A DNA stretch of 12,500 bases from Cristatella mucedo (taxonomy: Eukaryota > Bryozoa > Phylactolaemata > Cristatellidae), in the NCBI GenBank assembly GCA_009760855.2, contig WPIO01000016.1, forward strand, positions 2,207,501-2,220,000, read 5' to 3'. The notes below the pieces were generated by a model. The model had not been told where the DNA came from. It worked only from the letters and a program-made list of their open reading frames with translations, and searched no databases. Of the stretch, positions 1 through 7,469 are shown piece by piece (positions within the stretch are counted from its first letter, which is position 1; every line of letters starts with the position of its first letter). Position numbers and translations under genes: made by a program.

Positions 1-984
1 CCGCCTCGCTTTTTTTTAGCTTTTGTTTGCTTAGTTTTGTTTCACTTTATTTATTACCATTGTAAAGTCGCAGCAGGAGCTACCCAACGCTGATATATTG
101 TCGGTGTAGCGAGGCGCACTTCCACCGTTGTAAGATAAACGCTGCTCATGCGATGGCACAGTCTGACGGTTGCCGCAGCAGCAGCACGCCGAAGCACCTG
201 CTCGTTCTCAGCCTGTTTACTGTGTACTCTTCCCTGCGATATCTGACTGAATACGGTGCTGCCTCGCTGGCTCATTGGCCGGATCCAATTTGGTATTCGC
301 CATTGGACAAAAACCATCTAAGAAAGCATATTACTGGGATATAATTAATCAATTCTAGGAAAATATTTATTGATGGGCACACTGAAAGTCACAGAAAATT
401 TCTGGAGCACTCCGAAGCCGAGATTAGACATAGGCGGTGTAATTTTTCATCGAAATATTCACCAAACAACTACAGTTCGTTACCAGTGGCTAGTCTTGTT
501 GCAAGAGAAGTACAACAATTAGGTAGGCTAGGAGTTACCTCCCGCCACCGAGTTCGCAAAGCACTTCTGGGATCGTACCGTGTGCTGCAAAAGCCTTGAA
601 ACCTCACGCTTGCGCTATTTTATTATCGCGTTTAATGTGCAAACGAATTAACGAAATGCTCGTTGCAGTTGAAGGCACCTTAGCCCCAAGTTCGCACTTC
701 CCATCGAACAGATTGCGTCTTAAACGGACGCAGTTTCACTTATCATCGATACGCTACTTTCATGTCCTTGACCTTCACCCGGGCTACAACTAGTTCAGTG
801 TTGAGGTGTTAGCTGAGGTGTTTATATGTTCAGATGTCAGCTGGTGAGCGTTCCTCGAGAGTCGTCGCAGGAGAAACTGCCCATTTGAATTTACTACTGC
901 TGTGCAAATGCTTGCATGAGTAAACTGATTTTTGGCTGACCAGTACAATAACAGTCGTTCCTCCTACGGCTTCGGCGTGGAATA
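1..984. other. Unassigned AT/GC-mixed DNA, no supported gene
   Basis: I see no recognisable gene, RNA or transposon here. Open frames on either strand are short (under 90 codons), resemble no family I know, and have no supporting context. A possible but unproven reading is that the last 150 bases belong to a retroposed element whose 3' end is the adjoining A-rich tract. Confidence 0.5.
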
Positions 985-1046
985 AAAACCTGCGTCTTAA
1001 TAATAAAATAAATAAAAAAATCAATAAATAAAATAAATAATCAAAG
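985..1046. repeat. A-rich (AAAT)n / AATAAA-like tract
   Basis: The tract is made of repeated AATAA, AAATA and AAAAAAA blocks with few interruptions, beginning just after a GGAATAAAAACC segment. It could be a simple AAAT microsatellite or the poly(A)-like tail of a decayed SINE or LINE on the + strand. I could not identify an element body upstream, and no target-site duplication is evident. Confidence 0.6.
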
Positions 1047-1056
1047 CCGCGTCTTC

Positions 1057-1428
1057 TTATGTCAGACTTATAATTATCATTATATCATGAGTTAACAAAA
1101 TGCCGCACTCGGTCGGCAATTTGGTAGGAACTAAAAACAGCAATCTAGGATTTCCCCCGCCCGCCCTGTCCCGCCCCTGCCCCACCCTGCCCCGCCCCTG
1201 CCCCGCCCCTACCCCCGCCCCTGCCCCGCGCCCTGCCCCGCGCCCTGCCCCGCGCCCTGCCCCGCGCCCTGCCCCGCGCCCTGCCCCGCGCCCTGCCCCG
1301 CGCCCCGCCCCGCGCGCTGCCCCGCGCCCTGCCCCGCCCCTGCCCCGCCCCCTGCCCCGCCCCCCCACTAGTAGCCGAGAATGCGTCGGGACAAGCGTGG
1401 CACCTAGAAAGACCAAACTGATAATCAT
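1057..1428 (-). CDS. Doubtful ORF: Gly/Arg-rich repeat peptide with signal-like N-terminus
   Basis: From an ATG at 1428 the - strand reads about 123 codons. The first 18 or so residues (MIISLVFLGATLVPTHSR) are hydrophobic and resemble a secretion signal. They are followed by about 70 residues of Gly-Arg-Gly-Ala repeats from the minisatellite and a short tail ending in LLTHDIMIIISLT. Seen: the frame and the composition. Against a real gene: the repeat is open in every frame by construction, the opposite strand has an equally long ORF, the start context is weak (T at -3), and no homologous domain is recognised. Secreted Gly-rich repeat proteins do exist in invertebrates, which is the only reason it is listed. 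Most likely not coding. Confidence 0.1.
   Translation of the reverse strand: MIISLVFLGATLVPTHSRLLVGGRGRGRGRGGAGRGAARGAGRGAGRGAGRGAGRGAGRGAGRGAGRGAGAGVGAGQGRGRVGQGRDRAGGGNPRLLFLVPTKLPTECGILLTHDIMIIISLT
1157..1366. repeat. GC-rich minisatellite, 12-bp unit
   Basis: Tandem array with core unit CTGCCCCGCGCC. Seven perfect consecutive units occupy 1221-1304, then a variant unit (1305-1316), another perfect unit (1317-1328), and looser 11- to 13-bp CTGCCCCGCCCC-type units on both edges. The - strand carries many G3-G4 runs (GGGGCAGGGCGC type), so it has G-quadruplex potential. As the unit is a multiple of three without stops, all frames stay open and encode Pro-Ala-Pro-Arg or Gly-Ala-Gly-Arg repeats; these are probably a by-product of the array. 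Confidence 0.95.
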
Positions 1429-1800
1429 AGAGCTCTTCAAAACTAGGCCTCACCGTTAGGTGAGGGCTGTTTTCCTACACGAGGCCGGCCGCTCTTCGCT
1501 GTCCACCTAAAAGCGGAATTAAAAGTTCCTTGGCCACCTGCACATGTACCTGAATGACCAGATTTTTGTGGTTTTCAGACGTCGTGGGAATTTCCTAACA
1601 CAGCAAACTCTTGGGACTGCCACTTCGTGGGTTTGACCTTCGACATCAAACCATTTACTGAATCAAGACCGTTGCCATGACGTCAATGAAGGCGATCGTC
1701 CGTCTTGTTGATAATCATTGCCACCTAAGGAAAATCTGGAAACGATCGCTGAAACTATTTGACCGGCTATCCGCTTCAAGAACCACTAGCCGCTTCTAGA
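1372..1800. other. Unassigned DNA
   Basis: No gene or repeat family recognised. The only discrete motif is the TGACGTCA palindrome at 1678-1685, listed separately. Confidence 0.5.
1678..1685. promoter_or_regulatory. Perfect CRE-type palindrome TGACGTCA
   Basis: The full 8-bp consensus for CREB/ATF bZIP factors occurs here, about 120 bp upstream of the CpG-rich stretch and 530 bp upstream of the candidate ATG at 2218. A single 8-mer can occur by chance in a 12.5-kb window, so function is inferred only from its position. Confidence 0.2.
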
Positions 1801-2560
1801 AAGACTATCCCTGCATGCGGCGGCTTACACTAGCCAAGCGCAAGTAATGGCCGGCCCTCGAAGCGCTACAGCGCGTGGGCTTTTTGCCGGCCAACGAATG
1901 GTCGCGTGAGCGTGAGTGGCTCGTTTTCTCGGCTTGGACTGCGAGCACTGGGTGCTGGACCGTGAGAGGGGTCGACCGATAGAGAAGCGACAGTGAGCTG
2001 ACACACCTTGGCCGCAGCCGCACGAGGACTCTGCCGTCGTCGTGTCTTCGCTAAAAAAATCTCTCGACGAACTATTTCGGCCACGCGGGTGCGCTTCCCG
2101 TCGGTCGCGTTTCGGAAGTGCAGGGTGCGGCGGATTCGCTGCGACTATGTGACTTTTTTCTACTTTTGCTTTGGTGCTTTCTGGTGCTCCTTTTGAAATT
2201 TGGGAAAGGATATTATTATGGCAAGCCGCTGGTTTTGGGAATGCGGCGAGTTGGCTTCGCGACTCGGAGCGGTGGCTCAAGGTGCGCGCACGCCGCGTAG
2301 TCTGCTTTGCGCTGGTCCGATGACAGATGGCCGGTCTGAGGCGGTGGGTGAATGCGACCGTCACTGGCAGCAGCAGCCGGCAGCGGCGGGGAAGCAGCTG
2401 CAACCGGAGGCGAGTGCATGCCGGGGCGGAGCAAGAGCACGCGGCGGTGGGGCAGCGGCGACATCAGCCGGCGCCGAGTGGCGAAGACGCGAGACGGCGC
2501 CAGTGGCGGCGACACTACCATTTGAATCAGCGACTCTGCCGGGTTGTTGCCTAATCTTTT
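1800..2560. other. CpG-rich, GC-rich stretch (possible promoter or first-exon region)
   Basis: Compared with the flanks this stretch has high GC and many CpG dinucleotides (for example around 1850-1990, 2090-2130 and 2400-2520). Stops are scarce, which explains the long overlapping frames on both strands. A 192-codon frame on the - strand (1825-2403) starts at TTG and looks like a composition artefact. It may mark a promoter or first exon of a host gene, or simply an unrecognised GC-rich repeat. Confidence 0.35.
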
Positions 2561-2661
2561 TAGATGTCTCCATGGCACCCGTATTACACAAGTCTATTCA
2601 TGAACGTGTTATATGTAAGTATATTTACAATTTTAAAAGTACAATTTACTATGCAATTTAA
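2218..2661 (+). CDS. Hypothetical ORF, possible 5' coding exon
   Basis: An ATG at 2218 has a good eukaryotic start context (A at -3, G at +4) and opens a frame of 147 codons. The product starts MASRWFWECGELASRLG, has a Gln/Ala-rich middle (HWQQQPAAAGKQLQP) and a Gly/Arg/Ala-rich low-complexity stretch, and I recognise no domain in it. Near the 3' end a GTAAGT at 2615-2620 matches the consensus splice donor. If it is used, the exon would be 2218-2614 (about 132 codons) and the last residues of the frame would be intronic. The family A L2 copy begins 3 bases after the stop. Equally possible is a chance frame in GC-rich DNA. No acceptor or downstream exon was identified. Confidence 0.17.
   Translation: MASRWFWECGELASRLGAVAQGARTPRSLLCAGPMTDGRSEAVGECDRHWQQQPAAAGKQLQPEASACRGGARARGGGAAATSAGAEWRRRETAPVAATLPFESATLPGCCLIFLDVSMAPVLHKSIHERVICKYIYNFKSTIYYAI
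2615..2620 (+). promoter_or_regulatory. Consensus splice-donor-like site GTAAGT
   Basis: The sequence TATAT|GTAAGTATATTT matches the consensus 5' splice site and is followed by an A/T-rich stretch that would suit an intron. It lies inside the open frame starting at 2218. No partner acceptor is established; the CAG sites preceded by pyrimidines near 3288 and 7622 lie in transposon 3' UTRs. Confidence 0.2.
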
Positions 2662-2663
2662 AT

Positions 2664-3130
2664 GTACTCTCGCCAAATAGACGGAAGTCGCTGCTTACTG
2701 GCCTACCAGCATGTGCGATCAGGCGATTGCAGCTGGTGCAAAACTCCGCAGCTAGGCTTGTCTGTCGTGAGCGCCGCAGTTGCCACATCACACCACTTCT
2801 GGCCGACCTGCACTGGCTACCAGTCAAGCAACGGATTGACTTAAGGTTTAGTCGCTCACTTTTAGGTCACTTCATTCTTTGGCTCCACCCTATCTTTCAG
2901 ATATACTCCCCCATCAGGCCAAGCATCGTACCACCCGCTTTTCGGAATCCAACAGTCTACCAATACCTCGTACAAACCTTAAATCCTTTGGAGACCGTGC
3001 ATTTAGTTTGTATGCTCCCAAAGCCTGGAACTCCCTCCCGACCTGCGTCAGAACATCCCCTGACCTGACCACATTTAGAAAGAACTTCAAAACACACCTA
3101 TTTAGGATAGCATTTAGTGGGTCCCAGTGA
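2664..3130 (+). pseudogene. L2 ORF2 C-terminal fragment (copy A1)
   Basis: The region decodes the C-terminal part of an L2-type endonuclease/RT polyprotein. In frame 3 it reads LVQNSAARLVCRERRSCHIT, then LLADLHWLPVKQRIDL. The frame then switches to LTFRSLHSLAPPYLSDIL, further on RAFSLYAPKAWNSLPT, and a final THLFRIAFSGSQ before a TGA at 3128-3130. The LHWLPV, LAP.YL and WNSLP motifs are hallmarks of L2/CR1-type C-termini. One base is missing near 2841-2845: TTAAGG here corresponds to TTCAAGG in A2. The start is set by truncation, so no start codon is expected; an apparent start at 2879 is only a TTG inside the frame. Confidence 0.88.
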
Positions 3131-3366
3131 TTCGCTCGTCATGTGCTTATGCGTGCTGACACTGTGCATGATGCCACTAACCACATTTGCATGCTGACCC
3201 TGTGCATATCACCCCTAACCATGTTATTCATTTTGTTTGTTTATCAAGCATGATATAACTCACCGTTCAATTGCATTTCCCTCTGCAGCAAATGTAAAGC
3301 GTCTAGAGGGAGATTGAGTTCTCTGAGGGCGCTTTATCAAGTGCGTTATTATTATTATTATTGTTA
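3131..3366 (+). repeat. Family A 3' UTR and tail with terminal stem
   Basis: The segment is homologous to 7470-7695. It holds GCATGATGCCACTAACCA-type motifs, a pyrimidine run ending in CAG (TTTCCCTCTGCAG), then a conserved tail with AAATGTAAAG and GAGTTCTCTGAGGG, and a terminal (TTA)n. TAAAGCG (3295-3301) pairs perfectly with CGCTTTA (3330-3336), giving a 7-bp stem just before the tail. In this LINE group a 3' structure plus short repeat is commonly the part recognised by the RT; here that role is inferred. Confidence 0.75.
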
Positions 3367-4700
3367 CAGATTCACGAGCCGGCGCCGACCTAAGGGAAGA
3401 GAGTCTGCACAAATATACTGTATATGGACTCGCATGGTTGCACACAAAATTGTATTGGAAACAGACTTAAAATGAGAGAAAGTACCACACTTTGAAAGCA
3501 AGAGATACGGAACCAAAAAAGTTCGCAGAACAGAATCATGCTTCACGATCGCAGCCAACATCGACGGGAAAAACAGTAGACCATTCAGTCTCGCACCGCC
3601 GAAACTCGACGAAAGCTTGATTTTCATCAAGCTCGACAGCGGCAAAAGTTTTTAACTTTTCCTGCTACAAAAGATTTCGCTGCCTAGAGAAAGACGAGCT
3701 AGGGTTGATGTCGGTCTGTTGGCTAGGCTCTCCAGCTGGGACACCCAGACCTGGCATGTAAAAGCGATGCTGATGGCTTTCCGTGATTTCTCACCGGCAA
3801 ACGCTAGTATTTGTGTAACGGGCCGCACACGCAAACGTCCGCGGCGGTACGCGATGGCGTATCATGAAGCGGCTACCATGAGAAGCTGCCAGCAGCGGAG
3901 AGCCCGCTGTCTCGGCCTTGGCCATCTTCGCCTTTTGACCTCAACCTGAGCGCTGAGGCATCGATCGTTGGTTGGTGCTTCCGCTCGGTGGAGGACTACT
4001 TTTTAGGCACAATCAGTCCGGTGCAGACGGCGGCGGTACTTCGCCGCTTACTTTTGGACGAAAAAAAATTAAAGCACTCCCGGTCACGCGGATAAAGCAC
4101 TTTATGACGGGACCGAGCGTGCGGGGCCGGTTGCGCCACCGAAGCACGACGCGTACTTCTCCGCCTTCGCGTCTAGAGACTTCAGACAGAGAGCCAGCGC
4201 CTTCAAAAGTGCAGCGAGCGCTTCGCCGGAGCGAGCGCTGGACGCTCGTTTGCCGTGCGCCGTGCTGCTCCAACCAGCTGGGCCAGCGAATCTCACCCTG
4301 CTCACAGGGTTCACATGGTGCTTCACAGGGTGCTTTTTCTGGCGCGGCCACCTATTCATCTCCAGCAAGCGATCGCCTTCGCTCGTCTCTCTTTTTTTAA
4401 TGGCGACCTAGCAAACTTGACACTCTCCGGAGAGTGACGCCTGCCTGATCACCCGTACGGCCGTCGCTCGGACAGCCGATCCTGACCTCAGCGTCAGCGT
4501 TCATTTTCTAGAAGCACGGTCACATGTGCTAACGTGACTCGGGAGATCTCCGATACGTAGATGGCACTTTAAGCTCGTCAGCGGTTTGCGTGCGAATTGC
4601 TTAGAGCTGCTCGATGACCAAGGCAGCGGTCGGGAAAAAAGAAAATTGCCTGTTCGCATCTTGTCGGTGATGAAATAATTGCTCCTTCTCATCCGCCGCC
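3367..4700. other. Unassigned DNA between L2 fragments
   Basis: No gene, RNA or transposon family recognised. Open frames reach 142 codons on + (3972-4400) and 112 on - (4013-4351), but they overlap each other in a GC-rich part, start at non-ATG codons or lack any domain, and are probably chance. Discrete structures are a 16-bp palindrome at 4421-4436 and a short inverted repeat ACCCTG/CAGGGT at 4295-4310. Confidence 0.5.
4421..4436. repeat. Perfect 16-bp palindrome CACTCTCCGGAGAGTG
   Basis: Both 8-bp arms are exact reverse complements with no spacer. This is the best perfect palindrome I noticed outside the microsatellites. It could be a dimeric protein-binding site or chance; no neighbouring gene supports a role. 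Confidence 0.5.
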
Positions 4701-4977
4701 CTCAAGCTCCTGAAAGCTCTTACGCTGACTCACAAGGCCCGCCATGGCATGGCTCCTTCGTACTTAGCTGAACTGCTGAACCAGTTTCAGCCTCTTCGCG
4801 CCCTCAGGTCCTGTGTGGACAATAAATTAGCTGTTCCATTCCTTCGCTTAAAGACCGTTGGCGACAGAAGCTTTAGCTCTGCAGGTCCTAGACTGTGGAA
4901 CTCGCTTCCACAATTCTTACGCAATGACAACTACTCTTCTGCTGCCGACTACGGCTCACCCTTTTCAGCTGTCATAA
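4701..4977 (+). mobile_element. L2-clade LINE, family B, C-terminal scrap B1
   Basis: A fragment of a second, older L2-like family. It shares with copy B2 the distinctive string around KLAVPF, the RSF.SAG motif and the FLRN stretch, all of which differ from family A. Both ends are truncated: the upstream L2 domains are absent and the 3' UTR is replaced, about 20 bp after the stop, by (TA)n and (GT)n microsatellites. No target-site duplication is evident. Confidence 0.82.
4701..4977 (+). pseudogene. L2 ORF2 C-terminus (copy B1)
   Basis: The frame open from 4701 reads LKLLKALTLTHKARHGMAPS, then YLAELLNQFQPLRALRS, KLAVPFLRLKTVGDRSFSS and AGPRLWNSLPQFLRN. These correspond to the LT.KALHG.APSYL and WNSLP blocks at the end of L2 polyproteins. 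After about 4935 the frame shifts by one base and ends as HPFQLS followed by TAA at 4975-4977, matching the AHLFQLS end of B2. In the unshifted frame a spurious extension runs on to 4988. The ATG at 4749 is internal to the ancestral protein, so this is not a separate gene. Confidence 0.82.
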
Positions 4978-4999
4978 TCTCAATATAACCACAAGTTAT

Positions 5000-5022
5000 T
5001 TATATATATATATATATATATA
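5000..5022. repeat. (TA)n microsatellite
   Basis: Uninterrupted TA dinucleotides, followed by a degenerate A/T stretch to 5047 that leads into the next tract. Confidence 0.9.
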
Positions 5023-5047
5023 TTATAATAACTTATATATTATAGAT

Positions 5048-5086
5048 TATATATATATATGTGTGTGTGTGTGTGTGCGCACGCGC

Positions 5087-5133
<47 letters not shown>
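5048..5133. repeat. Compound (AT)n(GT)n microsatellite with GCGC core, 86 bp alternating purine-pyrimidine
   Basis: From 5048 to 5133 purines and pyrimidines alternate without a break: TATATA, then GTGTGT, a central GTGCGCACGCGCGCGTG block, then a long GT run. Such a tract is a classic candidate for Z-DNA, especially the GC-alternating core. It also gives a spurious Thr-His repeat frame on the - strand. It lies directly downstream of LINE scrap B1. Confidence 0.95.
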
Positions 5134-5136
<3 letters not shown>

Positions 5137-5453
5137 GACTGTAAAAAGGGAGAATGGTGCGATAAGGGAGCAAAGGAGGAGCAAAGGAGGTAGGTAGCTA
5201 TGCTGCAGCTTGAGAATTTTAATGGACGTAAATCATTGGGGAACTTTGGGGTTGGATGTTCTGCTTGACTCGGAGCCAATGCGTGTGGCACGGCAGCGAT
5301 GGTGCCACAAATGAGCTTGTTTTAACGTAGGAAGCCGATCCTCTGCTCTGCCAACGTCTCTACATAGATGTCCAGTGTGGCGGCCGCAGGTCAAGCGTGT
5401 GAATAATGGCAAAGTTGCTTTCAACAATGGTAATGCAGGCATATTTTCTGCAT
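5134..5453. other. Unassigned DNA between microsatellites
   Basis: A purine-rich start (5144-5192) contains the direct repeat AGCAAAGGAGG AGCAAAGGAGG. Otherwise no gene or repeat family is recognised. Confidence 0.5.
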
Positions 5454-5472
5454 TATATATATATATATATAA

Positions 5473-5503
<31 letters not shown>

Positions 5504-5509
5504 TGTATT
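5453..5509. repeat. (AT)n microsatellite
   Basis: Two AT runs separated by an AAATATAC interruption. The tract creates spurious Ile-Tyr repeat frames on both strands that should not be annotated as genes. Confidence 0.93.
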
Positions 5510-5656
5510 ATACTTGACTGTAGTTGCATTTGTGCGAAAATGCTCGGTGCTTCGTCCAGCGACAATTAACTGCTTGAGAAAGCATACAAAAGATCAGGAC
5601 TGACTGTCCATCGTCAGGCATACGAGGACTAACGTAGATGGTACCGATTGATCCTA

Positions 5657-6084
5657 GCAAAGTCCAATTCTAGCTTTTATTTAAACATATATACAATCCA
5701 AAAATGCTTATGTCGACGATCAAACATCTCGTTAACCGCTCCCGTGTTAGCTCCTTACCTAGTGATCTCTGTGATGATCTAGCTGATCGCTTTTTTAGCT
5801 TCTTTGTCAGTAAGAGAGAAAAGATTAGGGAGTCCAGCCCTAAGATGGCAAACCCCCCCCGGAATTCAGTCCCTCAATTCCATGCAGCACCTCAATGTCT
5901 ACATTTAAGGAGGTCTCCAGTGTCCTTGTCCTGAAGTTCACATCCTAATCAAAGAAGACAATTAGTCTTCTGGACCCAATTCCCACTGTCCAGCTTCTAC
6001 GATGCATTGATCTGCTGCTGCCATGCATAACATCATAAATATCCCATTAGCCACGGGTCATGTCTCAGCACCTTTTAAAAAGGT
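5657..6084 (+). pseudogene. L2 linker region between endonuclease and RT (copy A2)
   Basis: The conceptual frame reads AKSNSSFYLNIYTI, then (one-base shift) YNPKMLMSTIKHLVNRSR, and LPSDLCDDLADRFFSFF before KREKIRES. This is the usual L2 block in which a host cell's copy would read roughly N.K.LFSTINHLL, then an L.DLA..F..FF..KI..IR segment. After a C-run near 5850 the frame breaks again. Later traces are LLDPIPTVQLLRCIDLLLPC, then ITSIINIPLATGHVSAPFKK, matching the LDPIPT / F.K box upstream of the RT. A final one-base shift near 6078-6084 leads into the RT frame. Confidence 0.8.
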
Positions 6085-6756
6085 GCAGTCAGGCCATTAC
6101 TCAAGAAAGCCACACTAGACCACGAGAACTTGAGGAGCAACTTTCGCCCATTCTCCCTTCTACCTCTCTTATCAAAGACACTGGAACGAGTCGTGGCAGA
6201 CCAGCTGAACTCATACTTTGGAACTTCAAATCTTGCTAGTAAGTTTCAGTCTAGTTTTAGAGCTAATCACTCCACAGAGTCAGCATTGCTTTGGGTGTAT
6301 AACGACCTACCGAGAAATGCAGACTTTAGTAGAGTCTCTCTGCTTATTTTTCTCGATCTTTCAGCAGCTTTTGATACTATCGATCACCAAGTTCTTCTAG
6401 AGCGCCTCTCATCTCGCCTGGGCATTACCTGCCCAGCATTGCAATGGTTCAGGTCCTATCTCAGTGGAAAACTCCGGAGTATTGATGTGAATGGACAAAG
6501 ATTATCCGAGAAGCCGTTAAAATATAGGGTATCTCAAGGCTCTTTGCTTGGTTCAGTTCTTTTCACGGTTTATACTCTACCTCTTGCCAATGTGATTGCC
6601 ATGCACAATCTAGGCTTTCACTTCTATGCGGATGACACTCAGTTGTATCTTTACTTTGATCCCTCCCAGCCATCCAGCACGTCAAATTCTCTCAACTCCC
6701 TTGCCGCATGCATTGATGACATCCGCACATGGATGGCAGCAAACTTTCTTAATTAA
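6085..6756 (+). pseudogene. L2 reverse transcriptase domain (copy A2)
   Basis: About 220 codons are open. RT motifs in order: AVRPLLKKATLDHENLRSNF and RPFSLLPLLSKTLERVVADQ (motifs 0-1); QSSFRANHSTESALL (motif 2); LIFLDLSAAFDTIDHQVLLE with the first catalytic Asp (motif A); WFRSYLSG; VSQGSLLGSVLFTVY (motif B region, usual form VPQGSVLG); FHFYADDTQLYLYF with the catalytic YADD (motif C); and CIDDIRTWMAANFLN. It ends at a TAA (6754-6756) created by a one-base deletion in the ctt-aa-tta stretch. The P-to-S and V-to-L changes in the QGS box suggest decay, but the two Asp motifs are intact. The frame's apparent start at 6130 is a TTG, not a real start. Confidence 0.93.
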
Positions 6757-7469
6757 ATGATGATAAAACCAACTTAATAGTTATGGGCAAACCAAGTGCG
6801 ATTCAGAAATTGAAAAGGCAAACGCTTCGAATCGGCTCTGCCAGCATACCTTCTGTTGTATCTGCACGAAATCTTGGTGCCATGTTCCAAATTGATCTTT
6901 CATTAGACGATCCAATTGGCTCCGCAGTCAAGTCTGTCTACTTTCAGCTACGTAACATTGCTAAAATTCGGGCATGCTTAGAAAAGGATACCACATCTTA
7001 ATTGGTTCATGCCTTTTTGACATCCCGTCTTGACTCCTGTAACTCACTGCTTGCTGGCCTACCGGCCGATGTAATCAGGCGCTTAAAGCTGGTACAAACT
7101 CTTCAGCTAGGCTTGTTTGTTGCGAGCGTCGCAGTTGCCCAATCACATCACTTCTCGCCGACCCAGTCAAACAACGGATCGACTTCAAGGTTCTGTCGCT
7201 CACTCTTAGGTCACTTCATTCTTTGGCTCCAGCCTATCTCTCAGATATACTCCACCATCAGGCCAAGCATCGTACCACCCGCTTTTCGGAATCTAACAGT
7301 TTACCAATACCTCGTACAAACCTCAAATCCTTTGGAGACCGTGCATTTAGTTCGTATGCACCCAAGGCCTGGAACTCACTCCCGACTGGCATTACGCACC
7401 TCCTGACACTTGAACACACTTAAAAAGAAGCTAGAGCTTTTCAGGACAGCATTTAGCGGGTCCCTGTGA
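6753..7469 (+). pseudogene. L2 post-RT C-terminal domain (copy A2)
   Basis: Frame 3 from 6753 reads LNDDKTNLIVMGKPS and VVSARNLGAMFQIDLSLDD, then KSVYFQLRNIAKIRACLEKD. A single nonsense TAA lies at 6999-7001, and the same frame continues as LVHAFLTSRLDSCNSLLAGL. One A is missing near 7096, after which the true frame reads SARLVCCERRSCPITSLLAD. A 12-bp deletion then removes the LHWL residues present in A1. The continuation is KVLSLTLRSLHSLAPAYLSD, then RAFSSYAPKAWNSLPT, and after another shift KKLELFRTAFSGSL with TGA at 7467-7469. So there is one nonsense codon, one small in-frame deletion and several frameshifts. Confidence 0.88.

Larger units (their letters stand above)
2664..3366 (+). mobile_element. 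L2-clade LINE, family A, 5'-truncated copy A1
   Basis: This 3'-terminal piece of a non-LTR retrotransposon has the RT C-terminal region, a 3' UTR of about 230 bp, and a terminal (TTA)n tail at about 3346-3362. It matches copy A2 closely: I count 11 differences over about 190 aligned bases (2852-3041 against 7190-7385). Homology to A2 starts near 2664 in the segment that encodes TSRLDSCNSLL in A2. Such 5' truncation is the usual product of incomplete target-primed reverse transcription. I saw no convincing target-site duplication. Confidence 0.9.

Noticed and set aside
1157-1366. CRISPR-like array
   Set aside because: Units are 12 bp head-to-tail with no unique spacers, and the context is eukaryotic.
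2268-2325. Possible tRNA-like A and B boxes (TGGCTCAAGGTGC ... GGTCCGATGAC), suggesting a SINE
   Set aside because: Both boxes miss key consensus positions, no cloverleaf forms, and there is no nearby A-rich tail on the right side.
1825-2403. 192-codon frame on the - strand
   Set aside because: It starts at TTG, has no recognisable domain, and lies in CpG-rich DNA where stops are rare; other frames are open there too.
2640-3380. Target-site duplication around A1, and likewise around A2
   Set aside because: I compared both flanks by eye and found no convincing direct repeat; the ends are uncertain by several bases.
3972-4400. 142-codon + frame and the 112-codon - frame opposite it
   Set aside because: They overlap on opposite strands, have no known domain, and sit in a moderately GC-rich stretch; no splice or start evidence favours either.
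5040-5570. Thr-His and Ile-Tyr repeat peptides from frames across the microsatellites
   Set aside because: These are direct translations of (GT)n and (AT)n tracts, not genes.
6130-6756. RT frame as an intact gene starting at 6130
   Set aside because: The start is a TTG inside the ancestral polyprotein. RT homology continues upstream in frame to about 6085 and downstream past the stop after a frameshift, so it is a pseudogene fragment.
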